From NCBI RefSeq assembly GCF_017654505.1, contig NC_054535.1, forward strand, positions 43,954,164 through 44,018,163: a stretch of 64,000 bases of DNA, written 5' to 3'. The translations under genes and the position numbers were made by a program. The stretch is from Polyodon spathula. Its lineage: Eukaryota > Chordata > Actinopteri > Acipenseriformes > Polyodontidae. The notes below the pieces were generated by a model that saw only the letters and a list, made by a program, of their open reading frames with translations, had not been told where the DNA came from and ran no database searches. Below are positions 12,590-24,599 of the stretch, one piece after another; the first letter of the stretch is position 1, and the number at the start of each line of letters is the position of its first letter.

Positions 12590-13629
12590 GCTTTAAAAAT
12601 GTTTTACATAATGCATGTTATTCTAAAAAAAGAAATGGTAATACTTGAAGAATTGGGACATATATGAGAGAACTTTCACATCTTTCTTGCCATGAATCTA
12701 TTTTTAATGGTAATGAAAGCAGAAGGTACTTTCAGGAAGGAAGTCTTTGTAAACAAAGTGCATATTAAATAATAATTAGGAAGCATCAGGATTTGGTTGT
12801 GTAGCAGAGTGTATACTAATTTGTGGTATAGAAGGTTGTCTGTATCAACAGAAAAGATATGCACATAATGAAAATGCTTTTTGGTGAACGTATTTACATA
12901 TTAGTGGGAGTGTTGCTGCTGTGAATGTGCATGTAAATAAAATGTTGATAGTTAGATTTGAGAAATAAATTCAAAGAGTGTACAATTATGATCAAGTACT
13001 TGTTTATCCGAAGGGATAAATATGCAGCTATGGATGATCCTCAAGTGCTGTACATTCATCATTTGTGTATTATGATTATTATGAGTTCTAAAATGAGATC
13101 ACAACCTTTGTAATGAAGCCTTATAGACCTTGGAATTTGATCTGACGCTAGATGATTCACGTTGTGTTCTTTTTGTGATCGTTATCAAGCACTTTGTTTT
13201 CTTGCAGGGTATTTAGTACTTTCCAACATTTTACATTTAGTATGATAAAATAGAATTCACCCCATACTGTTTCCTACTTTTGGTGTATGCATGGAAATAA
13301 AGCCCAGTCCGTTTCAATTCAAATTCTTATCGGGAATCCAACAAAAAAAAAATCCAGCAACGTTCACATGACCACCCCTTCATCTGTTCAGGCTTTCTAA
13401 ATGGCATGCATGTTGCAGACGCTTCCATCCAAGCTTTTCTGGATTGAATCGTTGGCTCAAGTGTTGATTAGAGCAATTGTTTCTTCGTCCCGGCTGCAAT
13501 CTGGCGCATGGTGTGTCTAAATCAACAGAAATATGGCTAAACAGACACAGAAATGTTCACAAGTTCCTTGCGAAAGTGAAATCTTCACGCAGGCATGGCT
13601 GTTTCTTACTTAGTCCGCTTACGCCCATC
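12590..13629. other. Non-coding sequence, nothing recognised
   Basis: AT-rich; no gene or repeat recognised apart from an A-run near 13342-13351. Confidence 0.5.
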
Positions 13630-13812
13630 ATGCATTTTGTCTCGCTCAACCTGGGTCAGCAGTGACCCACGTCAGGATGTGGGTTGATAGACTGACTAGG
13701 GTCGAGCTAGGGTCGACCCGGGTACGTGGTTTCACATTACGCAGGATTGTGACCTGGTTAGCCAGAACCCGGGACGAGCTAGGGTAGGTGCATCCGTGTG
13801 AAAGGGGCTTTT
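13630..13812. mobile_element. GC-rich DNA-transposon end (possible Harbinger-type MITE)
   Basis: A GC-rich island with repeated gggtcgacccggg / acccgggacgagctaggg words, a ttcacattacgcagg motif and a terminal-looking cgtgtgaaaggggctt. These resemble the ends of PIF/Harbinger-type non-autonomous elements in fish as I remember them. The opposite end and the target duplication were not located. Confidence 0.4.
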
Positions 13813-14760
13813 GTGTATTAAAACACACACTAGAGGATACATATTGGTTGAAATCAATGAGTGACAGAAAACCAGTCTCTTAACCATATAGCTGTTTACA
13901 GTAGGTTGTAAGAATATTTGAAAAGCTGAGGAGTATTTTGAGGAGTAAGTATTTTGCCTTTAGGCATTCTGTGTCTCCAAGACACTAGGCTTCGCACCCA
14001 TAACACCTTGTCCAAATGTCAGCAGTCCATCAAGGCCGTGTCCTCTTAACACCCTGCTAGAGCTTCAGCAAAGACCTGGCCCAAGGGAAAGAGCTCTTCC
14101 TGCTGAGAAACCACTATTTCCTAAAAAGAAACAGGCCAGCCAGGATATTGAAAGTTATTTTATTGATAACAAGCTTGTTAGTTGACTTGTGCGGAGGCCA
14201 TAGAAAGCCAGATTCTCGCCTCCAGGCTGATTTGTTGGTAGGTTTTCACTTGGGATTTGGATAGCCGAAACTAGCTTTAAAGTTTAGCACCAGTTGGCTG
14301 TTTTGGCTACAGATTAAATAAACCTGAATGACAATATATAAAATATTGAATCTGGCAGGCTTAGATGTAGCTGCAATATTATTATGTTCTATTTGTCAAA
14401 AAAAACAGAGGTTAGTACGCACATAATGCAGGACAAAAACGTTGTTTTATGTATGACTAGTCTGTCCTGTTGTAATAAATTAAGAGTACACCATGTCCTT
14501 GATAAGTTACTTGTTAGAAACCACAGCGGGTACAGTGGTATCAAATGTACTTAACTGATGGCACATGTCTTGTTGGCAGTCTTAGTTTCAGCACACTGAA
14601 TTTAGCAGCAAACATTGTGTCAAGGATCTCAAGAAATTCAACAGCAGTTCTTTTACAATAAAAAAAATATTGAATACAGTTTAATCTGAGCACTGCATTA
14701 CATTATGTGTACAACAACCTAATTAGTGTAGTAATACTAAAATAAGTCTTCATCAATTTT

Positions 14761-14765
<5 letters not shown>
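13813..14765. other. Non-coding sequence, nothing recognised
   Basis: No gene or repeat recognised in this stretch. Confidence 0.5.
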
Positions 14766-14841
<76 letters not shown>

Positions 14842-14849
14842 CGTGTGTA
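14766..14849. repeat. (TA)n(GT)n microsatellite
   Basis: About 60 nt of TA repeats followed by about 20 nt of GT repeats, directly abutting the 5' terminal repeat of a Tc1 element. Confidence 0.95.
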
Positions 14850-14851
14850 TA

Positions 14852-16472
14852 CAGTACCAGTCAAAAGTTTGAGTACACCTGCTTGAAACCAGGTTTTTCA
14901 TGATTATCTATGCTTTTAACTGTATAAACTTGTATATAAACACTTAATATTTCATTATATGATACATGTACTTATATAAGCTGATAATCATAAGCGAATT
15001 GCATTCAAAAATTTTATTTTTAAATGAAAATGTAAATCTTGTCAATTTCAATGAAATGGTCACCCAAAGCAAGGGGATTTCAGTCTGAAGCCCAAGTCAG
15101 TTAAAAGTCTGAAATGTGTGTAACACGGTGTTAGAACACTGGCCTAAGTATAAAAGTGTCTTTGTTAGATGTTCTCTGAGTTAACTAGCATGTTACCTAA
15201 TTAACCTTTTGTCACCAATTATTGTTAACAGGTGAGGGTCCATGATTACTATAAATATAGGTAGCACAAGTTTGTCATTCCTGAATGTAAGGGAGCAGAA
15301 AATGGCAAAATACGCTCAGTTAAGCAAAGAAAAAGGACAATCTGTAATTACTTTAAGAAATGAAGGTCAATCTTTAAGAGAAATCCTAAGAACTTTGCAA
15401 GTGTCTGTAACTGCCGTGGCCAACACCATCAAACGATTTGAAGAAACTGGCACTCATGAGGTCTGAACAAGGTCAGGCAGGCCAAGGGTGACCTCAGAAT
15501 TAAAGAACAAGTTAATTCGAGTCACAAGTCTGCGAAACCGGCGATTAACTGCCCCTGAAATACAAGCTCAGCTAAATGCTACTAGAAGTACAGATGTTTC
15601 AACATCAACTGTTCAGAGGAGATTGCGTGAAGCTGGCCTAACTGGAAGAATTGCTGCAAAGAAACCATTGTTAAGAGTGCAGAATAAGAGGAAGAGACTT
15701 GCCTGGGCCAAAAAACACAGAAACTGAACGTTTGAGGAGTGGAAGTTGGTCTTATGGACCAATGGGTCGCAGAGAGGGTGAGCACATGAGTTCTGCATGT
15801 GTGGTTCCCACTGTCAAGCATGGAGGAGGCAGTGTCATGGTCTGGGGTTGCTTTGCTGGTGACAGAGTTGGTGATCTTTACCAAGTCCATGGCAAGCTCA
15901 ACCAGCATGGCTATCATAGCATACTTCAGAGGCATGCCATTCCATCAGCATTACGGCTAGTTGGTCAGTCTTTCATTCTTCAGCAAGATAATGACCCGAA
16001 ATACACCTCAAAGTTGTGCAAGAACTATCTGGCGAAGAAGAAAAGTGAAGGACAACTCAATCTAATGACCTGGCCTGCCCAGTCTCCAGACCTCAATCCC
16101 ATAGAAATTGTATGGGACGAACTGAACAGAAGAGTCAAAGCAAAGCTACCCACGAGTGCCCTACATCTCTGGGAATTGCTGCAGAAGAACTGGGAAGACA
16201 TATCGGGTGATTTCCTGCTGAAACTTGTTAACCGAATGCCTCGTGTTTGTGAGGCTGTTATTAAAGCAAAAGGTGGCTATTTTGAGAAATCCAAGATTTA
16301 GAGACAATTTTCAATTTTTTTGAACATTGCTTTGATACTCCTTATGTTTTGTTTTGTATATTGTAACGTGTGTTTTTATTTTCACGTATTTACAGAAACG
16401 CATATGACAAAAAACATTGTCAATTATGAAAAAAAACTATTTTCCAGCAAGTGTGCTCAAACTTTTGACTGG

Positions 16473-16475
<3 letters not shown>
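14852..16475 (+). mobile_element. Tc1-like transposon with DD38E transposase signature
   Basis: The 5' terminal repeat starts CAGTACCAGTCAAAAGTTTG at 14852 after a TA. The 3' end has its complement, caaacttttgactggt, ending near 16473 and running straight into (GT)n, so the outermost bases of the 3' end are lost. About 1.62 kb, the usual size for a full Tc1 element. Family knowledge: transposition is cut-and-paste into TA. The spacing between the second Asp and the Glu of the transposase is 38 residues, a variant described for the Intruder (DD38E) Tc1 group. The element is dead because its transposase is broken. Confidence 0.9.
15302..16301 (+). pseudogene. DD38E Tc1 transposase, broken
   Basis: N-terminal paired-type DNA-binding region: MAKYAQLSKEKGQSVITLRN... 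to ETGTHEV at 15466, then a TGA stop. The frame continues with RSGRPRVTSELKNKL and RRLREAGLTGR to KKHRN at 15724. A deletion near 15745-15775 then removes the segment that normally holds the first catalytic Asp and changes frame. The remainder, from about 15786, contains [24 protein letters not shown] (second Asp), WPAQSPDLNPIE (Glu, 38 residues after the Asp) and a normal C-terminus VIKAKGGYFEKSKI ending at 16301. One stop, one frame change and loss of the first catalytic acid make it non-functional. Confidence 0.9.

Positions 16476-16507
<32 letters not shown>
16476..16507. repeat. (GT)n microsatellite
   Basis: Directly continues the eroded 3' terminal repeat of the Tc1 element. Confidence 0.9.
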
Positions 16508-16513
<6 letters not shown>

Positions 16514-18090
16514 TGTGAGAATCAGTGTGGAAGGCTATAAAAGGATTATGACACCTCTTTTGGTGGTAGGGCCATCTACATACAGTAGAGTGTGAATGAC
16601 GCAGTCCCTCTGGGTCAAAATTAAGCCATGTCAATGGAGCCTTGTGTGAAAGAACCAGCACTAATACTTCAGGGAACACGCTGTCAGCCAAAATATGACG
16701 TCTTGGCTTAAATATAAATAAAATATAATCAAAATCATTTTCATCATAATAATTTTAGTGGTAATAAGAACAAATACTATTATTATTCCAATTTAAATTG
16801 TTGCCATGTTCTTGCTAAGACTGTATCTTTATAAGTCATTTTATTAAGTGGTCCCTTTTTCATCATTAACCAGAGAAAAATAAAGACGTTACCATTTCTC
16901 ATCTGTAGATACTGATTCATTAACTTCACATTCATCTTAAACAGCCATTTGGAAAGCACGTTTTTTTGTGCCACATTTTTTACCTATCGTTTAAAACACA
17001 CTGACAGTTTTAAACATCAAAGAGGTAGACAATATGCTTATGACAGTATGACCTTAAATGCCTCCCCATGCCTTGCCATTTGGCTCTGTGCCTTCCCAGT
17101 AGGGATGAAAGCTGACACTACCCTGCTTCCACATCCTTTAATCAATATCACTGTGACACAATGCAAATTATCCTGCACTGCATATAATTCATTATATAGC
17201 ATAGAGGAGATATGGCAGGCTTTTTCGAAAACATTCCTGAGCGACTTATGATGTCCACGAATGGAGAGAAATGGTGAATGAAGTAATTGCTAATAAAGTG
17301 GTACTTTAATTATACAGTGTTTTATTTGATATAGATCTTCAGGGTCCCTCTGTCAAGTTACAGCCCTGCTATTGTGTAGGTAAAATACGTATTACTTTGA
17401 CTAGCAGAACAAGTCCCCCGGGAGCATGCGTTGCATTCCTGTAAATCTACAGTGGCAAAATTGTGTTAATTTACCCAGCTAGAAATATTAACCATATTAT
17501 ATCAAATAACTGCCAGAAACAATTCACTAGCCGCCCCTGTGACTTCGTTTTAATTGATTTTCTTACTTTCTTTCAGCCTGTGTTGATTTGGTTTCCTGTG
17601 ACAGAATGTTTATTAAAGGCATGAAAAAAAAAAATGTTTTGGAAATTGTTTTTATTTACGGTTGTGTCTTTGTCGGGGCTGCTAAGACATTTAACCCCTT
17701 TTGTTCCAAATTAATTTTAGTAACAAATTTACCAGATTGAAAAAATATTAATTTATATTTAAATGCTTGAGGTAAGTGTCCATTGCTTGTGTCTCAATGA
17801 CAAAACTGGGCTTCATTTTTATTTTTTATTTTTTTTGGGGGAGGTGTTTTATTATGTTTATCTAGTTTTCTTGCTTTTAAATAAACGTACAGTACCAGAA
17901 TGTGTACCCCTTCAGTATATTTCAGTGGTTTTTCTGTTTGTATTTTGTGTTTAACAGCCTCGTAGAAGTAAGGCACATGTGGGTGAAGCAACTTCCCTGG
18001 TGTCACACATTCAAATAATGACCAAGAGCCATGACTTGAAAACCAGGCTCTCCACTGAAATCAGATCTCACCCGGACTGCCTTGAGTAAC
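16508..18090. other. Non-coding sequence, nothing firmly recognised
   Basis: About 1.6 kb. The stretch 16560-16690 contains gtgtgaatgacgcag and tgtgtgaaagaaccagc words that look transposon-like, but no matching ends were found. Confidence 0.45.
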
Positions 18091-18330
18091 TGCCTGGGTA
18101 GGGAGGGCGTAGGTCGGCAAGGGAATCCACAGTTCACTATAGGTCTGTTGGCTTCGCTGTGGATCCACAGTGCGAAAAATTACAGATTGGCTGGAATATC
18201 TTTCGGAGGATCCCTGTTCCGGCCTCGATTTCCCGAGTCACCAGCGGGTTGTAGCGATGAACCAGGATAAAAAATAATAATTGGACATTCCAAATTGGGG
18301 AGAAAATAAAATGAAAAAAAAATTATATAC
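18091..18330 (+). mobile_element. tRNA-derived SINE, 5'-truncated copy
   Basis: Shares tgcctgggtagggagggcgt and aggtcggcaaggg with 27834-27862, and the 3' body aataattggacattccaaat tggggagaaaa with 28059-28085 of the full-length SINE, in the same orientation, ending in an A-rich tail near 18315-18326. The tRNA-like head is missing. Diverged and carries internal differences. Confidence 0.75.
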
Positions 18331-19183
18331 AGGCCTATGTACAGTATATAAATATGTATAGAAATGTGAAAGCCGTAATGGTACGTGACAGGCGGCAAAA
18401 AAAAAGCTGCCCTCTAAATGTATTGAGAAAATAAATGAATGGACAAATTGTTGTGGGCACATCTCTTACCATTAGGACTTTACATTCTTTTTCAGCTGTC
18501 AACAGTAAGGCACACTTGGCTGCCAAATTTGCTTACACTGTGCACTGCCTCCAGCTTGCCTGAAGCTCAACTTTGACAAAAAGTGTTGATTTCACTTCTC
18601 TTAGCCATGTTCACATGCAGAGCTAAATTCTGGTTGGAGTCTGCCTTTTATTTTACAAAATGTACACACTCTCATGCACAATTCAGATATGATGTTAAGG
18701 TGCTCAAAAGCTGAATGAGCAATCTTAGTAAATAATTGATTAGTTTAAAAAAAAAAAAAAAAGCTGACTGCCTTTAATTGTAATGTGCAGGCTTAAAATG
18801 GATGCTAAAACAAAGGATTTTTTTTTTCTCAATATATTTCCTTAAAAAACCTTGTGATGTCTTTGGATGTGAGCAACAGGGTCAAGGCACTGAAGCGAAA
18901 TTTAAAGAGGGCCGTTGAACATAATAGATTTTGACTGGCATTTGTTGTATGCCTCAGTGCATCATTGATTGAGCACTTGTTTGTTAAATCAGTTCTAGTT
19001 TCTGCTGTTTGGCAGCCAGTGACATGTGTGGTCACTTTTGTGAGATTTGTGAGATTTTTTCTTAACTGACTTATATAACCAGATTTTGACTAATAACAGT
19101 GTACTAACCCCCTATACTTATAGGTGGAGTCTTGTAAAAACCTTTATTGAAGAACAGATCTCCATTCGGGCCTCACTCTAGCC
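18331..19183. other. Non-coding sequence, nothing recognised
   Basis: Contains an A-run near 18747-18762 and a T-run near 18818-18827. No gene. Confidence 0.5.
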
Positions 19184-20780
19184 TAGTGGTTCTCAATCTG
19201 TGGTCCGCGGAAAGGTTACATAATTACGACAGGAAGCTCCAACATAGTTTTATAGATCCCATTGCAAACCCAAAATTTGAAACCTTAAAAAGTCAGCTAC
19301 AGAAACAGGAAGAAAATGCATACATGGAGAATGTCTCCAAGTTAAAAGTCTAAACTCTCTATATATAATTTTGGAGTGTCTAAAATGTATTCTTTACTAG
19401 GGAGTTAATGCAACACAACAAACAAGCCCTGGAGTGTCTTATAAAACAGGTATAATAAAAGTGTTTTTATTTTTATTTTTTTAAAACAAACAATTGCATT
19501 ATATGTCCTTCCATTTTGGAGAAAAAAGTCAGTCAAACAAGGTTGTAAACGTTAAACTGGAGGTTTTCAACGTTTCCATTTACTGTAATAAATTAAAGTG
19601 AATGAAGCCTCCATGCTGGTCTCAGTCGTTCCATAAACAGTGCTGACATAACCCGCAATGTTAGCCTTGTTAGTGACCAGGCATTTAAAAATGCCAATCG
19701 TCTATTTTTGTTGATAATGAAAAGATACAGAAAAGGAGGCAAAGACAAAGTTCACTATCCACACATTACTGCCGCTGACCTGAAGAAACCAACAATACAA
19801 AAATACATTATTGGCATTTTTAAATGCTTGGACACTAACTGGCTGTCATTGCGGTTTATGTCAGGACTGTTTACGGAGCGATTGAGACCAGGCTAACATA
19901 ACAAAATTGAGTACTCCTGACCAGCCGAATAACACACCGAAGCATAGAGTTATCGTAACAGATCATTTACATTTTCAAGACAAACTTATTACCATTTCTT
20001 TGTTTAATCAAATCAATAAATGCACCAGCTGCCCTATAATTTTAGTTTTCTTCGATTTCATTAAGTTGTTGACTTGTTAAATCTTTGTTCTCTTGGTTTT
20101 TCTTCTTGTAATTCTAGCCTTTTTACTGTCATGCCTTCGAAAAAATCAAGTGGCGAAAGGAATGTCACTCATTTTTTAAAACTTTAAAAGATCTCACAAC
20201 AGTGTGTGTATTTATTGTGAGTTTAATATGCTGTGTAGTGATAATTTTATTAATTGAACTGTGCTTCGGCAAAAAATAAGTTTAGCCGTGCATTGTACTA
20301 TTTAACTGCAAGGTAAAAAATCCTCAACAGCCAATCAGCATGCAGCATCCAAACATTCCGTTTTATAAATAAAGTTTATAGCTGGAGATTCCTAGCTCCA
20401 ACTGTGCTGGTACCTCATGGATATATTGTAACTAATTCACATAAATACATGCCTGCTGTAATTATCAGTTTAAAAATAAAACGGTCAGGTTTTTTCCCCT
20501 CTTGGTAAATTTGTGTTAATGAAAAGTAAACTAGAACTGTTCTTTTAAAACTCCAATTTTAAAATAACTTTGCTCACAAAAACAGGCTCACGCATCGCAT
20601 TACAACAAAGGCAAGTCTGCGGTTATTCTTAGTATTATAGTGATTTTTTTTTTTTATGTGCTTTTTTTTCAGTCGGCTATACTGTTTATTGTGTGGTCCG
20701 CCAAGATAAAATAAATAAATAAATAAATAAATCCAGGTGATCTGTGAACTGGTTTACTATCTTCTGGCTGCTAACCACTA
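19184..20780. mobile_element. hAT-type non-autonomous element (CAGTGGTTCTCAA class)
   Basis: The left end tAGTGGTTCTCAA with subterminal tgtggtccgcgga, and the right end ...ctgctaaccacta with subterminal tgtggtccgcc and gtgaactggtttactatctt, match the signature ends of Charlie-like hAT elements in vertebrates. The first base of the left repeat is T rather than the usual C. Eight-base flanks (ctctagcc and gacttaaa) do not match, so either the true ends differ slightly or the duplication has decayed. The inside has no hAT transposase but holds a coding-like fragment near 19640-19900. Confidence 0.6.
19640..19898 (+). pseudogene. Possible Crypton/KIAA1958-like recombinase fragment
   Basis: The frame at 19708-19896 reads MKRYRKGGKDKVHYPHITAADLKK and then loses similarity; upstream in the same region, SDQAFKNANRLF can be read. 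The order 'DQ.F..AN..F..MK..RK.GK..V.H.P.IT..DL.K' recalls the N-terminal part of Crypton-derived tyrosine-recombinase-like proteins common in fish. Without alignment this is tentative. No catalytic Arg/His/Tyr motif is present in the remaining part. It sits inside an hAT-like element, so one may have inserted into the other. Confidence 0.35.
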
Positions 20781-22677
20781 GACTTAAACTCACCTATTTA
20801 AAAGTAAAACATCCCAGTACAGTAATAGACAAGCATATATACATACAAAGAGGCTTGGAAACACAAAAAAAGGGCATGGAGTTTTTATAAACCAGAACCA
20901 TATGAGGTTGAAGTATATTTTAAATGGAAATAGAATGTTGACTTTGGTTGACAGATAAGGTTGTTCAAATTTAAGGTAGTTCTGAGTTATTACAAATCTT
21001 GCAATTGTTTTTTTTTAATTTTTTTATGAGAATCCCTTTAGACATTTTTATGTGTTATTGATCCTCGCGCTTGGATCGCTGCGGAGTGGTGTTTCTGCTA
21101 TCGCATGAAACTTGCTAAGTTCAATAAGGTCTGCAGTATCTGTACAGAAAGTAACATTGCAATTAATTGGAAGCTCAGATGGAATTGGGGAATTAAAAAA
21201 TAAATTAAAAAAATCATGAAGCAAAACAAATGTTGCCTTGGGGTGCTAATTCAGCAAAGGGGGGGGGGCACCCTCATATTACACTCTGCAAATTATGTAC
21301 ACTTCTATGTTTCCTATGTGTAATTTTGAAACTTATTTATTAACCTCTCACATTCCGTCTTGAAAAGCTATACAATACAATATACTTAGAGCTTCTGATT
21401 TTCGGTTTTAACAGGTAAAAACCGATAAAACACCCACGATACAAAAAAAAAATAATAATTGGTGTATAGCCAATAAATGTCTGGGAAACACTAGAAATGG
21501 TTACAGTTCATGTTCACTTCACCCCTTTCCAAATAAAATAAATAAATAAAAACCTGCTACAAAAAAACAAAAACAAACTATCTCTCCCAGTGCAGCTGGG
21601 CAATTTTCCTCCTTCTTGACTTGTATCAATCATTAATTTGGTCTGAATACTTTAAACCCACCTCAACTACTGAGTGGCAGCAAATTCCTACATTTCCATT
21701 GGAGACTTTGTTTGCTAGATTGCAATTAGGAATGGAGGCTTGTTTGTGGGATTTAAAGCTGTATTACAGTTAAGGTACGGAGGATTTAAAACAGAATTGC
21801 AAATTGTGGCGAAATGTAAAAAAAATGCCTACACAAAAAAAAAAAAAAAAAAACAGAAGAATATGCCTCTGACCATAACGATTTAGTTGTGTAAGACAGC
21901 AAAGGAAAGAAGGTACAACTTAAGTGTGCAAGTACTGTCGAGTTACTATACTATGTGTCATTTTGACAAAAAAAACACGCAAAAGAAAACCAATAATTTC
22001 ATACAGTATAAAAAAGCAAAAGCCCAGAAAATAGCTAAAAATAAGCACTAAAAATGTAATTTATAAAAACCAAAAAACAGAAGCCCTAAATATAATACAA
22101 TATAATAATCAACTTTCTTGTAAGTTCTTGTGAGTTTTGGCTAATGGACAATCTGTGTGACCTGAAGAGTGTTATTTATTCCCTAAGCAAAATCTTAGTT
22201 GCCTTTTGAGAGTCTCACAGTACATAACTATAAGGCATCATATAATGCAGTACACTGTGGCAGATGTGGCAGAATGACACCTCAGGGGCATTAACTACTA
22301 CAGTGCTATAAAACTGAGTCTATTACTCAAGACTTTAAAACCACTTCACCTGACTATTGGAAGCCTTGTGGTTAATGCATTCAGACTATGTATAATAGTC
22401 AAAGACTGCTGTTAAAAGTAGTATGTTATATCCCTTCTTATAACCCAAAACATCAAGTACAAGTGATTGCAGAGTTAATTCAATATCCACTGTGCTATCT
22501 TTGTATCTTGTCTGCTTGTATTATTTGTAGTAACTTAAGTGCTGGTATGAGTGGATGTGGGTGGGCGCCTAACGTATGCACCTGCTCCTGTTATTGTGAT
22601 TGGGTGAGATGCATGACCATGTACAGTAGCATAAGAAAAATGAACCTTCTGTAGTGCTTATTTCACTAAGTTGCCTC
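20781..22677. other. Non-coding sequence with homopolymer runs
   Basis: About 1.9 kb of AT-rich sequence with a G-run near 21261-21269 and an A-run near 21834-21853. No gene recognised. Confidence 0.5.
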
Positions 22678-22811
22678 TGCGAGGGGGTCACGTGACCTGC
22701 GAGAACGATTGCGGCTTAGGAGCTCAACTCACTTCTTTCAATAATAATAGCTGCAAAACCTCAGTCTACTTACACAAATTTCTGTCTTGCTGTTCATTGG
22801 TATACCCCAGC

Positions 22812-23500
22812 ATGTTGACCAACCCAAAAAAGAGACCCCCACTGCGTTCTTTCTCGCTGTCCAAGGAGGAAAAGAATAAGACGAATCCGGACCAATCCGC
22901 CATCATAGAGGCCTGTATGATGCAGATTCGGTAATATTTCGTGCACCTATTTTCACGTATCGAAAACACGGGTCTCGAGACCGCCACCAAAATTACTACC
23001 TTGCAGAATGACTTCCTGGCTTTCACACAGGAATTCAAGGCCCTCAAGACAGAGGCTGACTGAGCAATATTTGCCTGGTTTGACTGAAGGAGGGGAGACA
23101 AGGGTTCTGATCCCATTGAGTTTCTGACGAAATCTCTGCCACTGTGGTTCCCGTCCCTATAGGGTTATTGAGATAATGCATGCATAATTTATATACTCCG
23201 GTCAAACAAAATGTGTATACTCCAATCAAAATCAAGAGAAACCCTGCATGCTTATCTTCAGGCTCCTAAAGTAGTCTCATCGTCAGGCCATATTGCAACC
23301 TGCCAGAAAGTACCTCTATAGCCGGTAACATCAGGTTCTTTCCCAACTTCAGCAACTTCACAGTACAGCATCGCAAGGCCTTTCTGAACTTCTTTAGTAT
23401 CGCTGACCCACCCCAAGACGGGAATCTCTCTCTTGCTCCTACTAGCGAGCTACATCCTGTTAACACAAGGAGTGGATCTGCAGCACGGCGGCTGGGGCTG
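22812..23500 (+). pseudogene. L1-Tx1 ORF1 remnant
   Basis: Reading in pieces across at least three breaks: a basic N-terminus KKRPPLRSFSLSKEEKNK, a coiled-coil-like ITTLQNDFLAFTQEFKALKT and the C-terminal FFPNFSN..VQHRKAF motif typical of Tx1-type ORF1 proteins. ORF1p normally binds element RNA. The open frame at 22671-22934 covers only the start. Confidence 0.6.
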
Positions 23501-24599
23501 GACTAATTTCTGTACCGTGATGCGGTCCTCTTGATTCAGTTTTCATCTCCTCTCGAAACTGGGATCACTGGCTGAGATGGGTTGTGCTATACATTCCTGT
23601 GGACTTGGTTGATTAATATTTTACTACGTGGGCATCTCGACTCAATCACCACCTGTTTTCAACTGCTTCTCTGGTCTTCTGTTATTTGGATTTTTGTTGC
23701 ACCTTTTTTACTTTATTTTTCCAGTACCGTATTATTGATTATTTGGGTCGGGTGTTGCATGTTTTGGGGGTGATTTGGGGCAATGGTGGCTATAGTGTGG
23801 GAGGGGAGGGGGTGGGACCTTCAGGACCTTGAGGGAGATAGTATTGGTTTATTTTCTCATACTGTTATATATGTTTTGTTTATCAATCTCCTCATTGTGT
23901 TTATACCGGTCTGACCCGTCATAATCTTATAGTGTTTGTAATCTCCTGATTTGTTAAACTAATTTTTAATTCCTATGACTAGTGTATCTGCCCTATCCTG
24001 AATGTGTGAGGTTTAAATTCTCCTACTGAATGCACTGCCTGTTTAGCTGTATTGTTTAGAAAGAAATTTGATATCGCCATGATTTTGGAATCTCAAGCGA
24101 CAGGACGTCTCCAGATTTGTTGACACATACTTTTACGTGGCGGCTTCTACTTCTGTGGATAATAAGACCAAAGCTCATTGATCGTTTTACGATGTCATTT
24201 TCAACTCACGATCTTGGACTCTTGGGGGAATGAAATGGGGAGGATAGCTTATTTGAAAGTTATCATTGCTGGCAAAAAAGTGTCTCATCTCAGTATACGC
24301 CTCTACAATTTTTGACTCTGGTTTCTTCACTGCGTTGACCAATTTGTTATTAGGGATCTCCGATTTCTCTTGAGTTCTCAGAGCTGATATGAAAGCTGTT
24401 ATGAATCACACTTCAGATAGAGCGAACGTGCAGGAAGGAAGGAATTTTCACCATGAACTCTTTTTTTACAGCGGTATATAATTCTCAGGTATTGCCGATG
24501 TCCTTGTCAGACTATAACAGGACAAGCTGTAAGTTTATGTTTATCAACACATTAACGTGGGCACCTAGATGACGCTTTAACACTGCTTTACTACAGAAC

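Noticed and set aside
15582..15935. Minus-strand open frame of 117 aa
   Set aside because: Shadow of the Tc1 transposase on the opposite strand.
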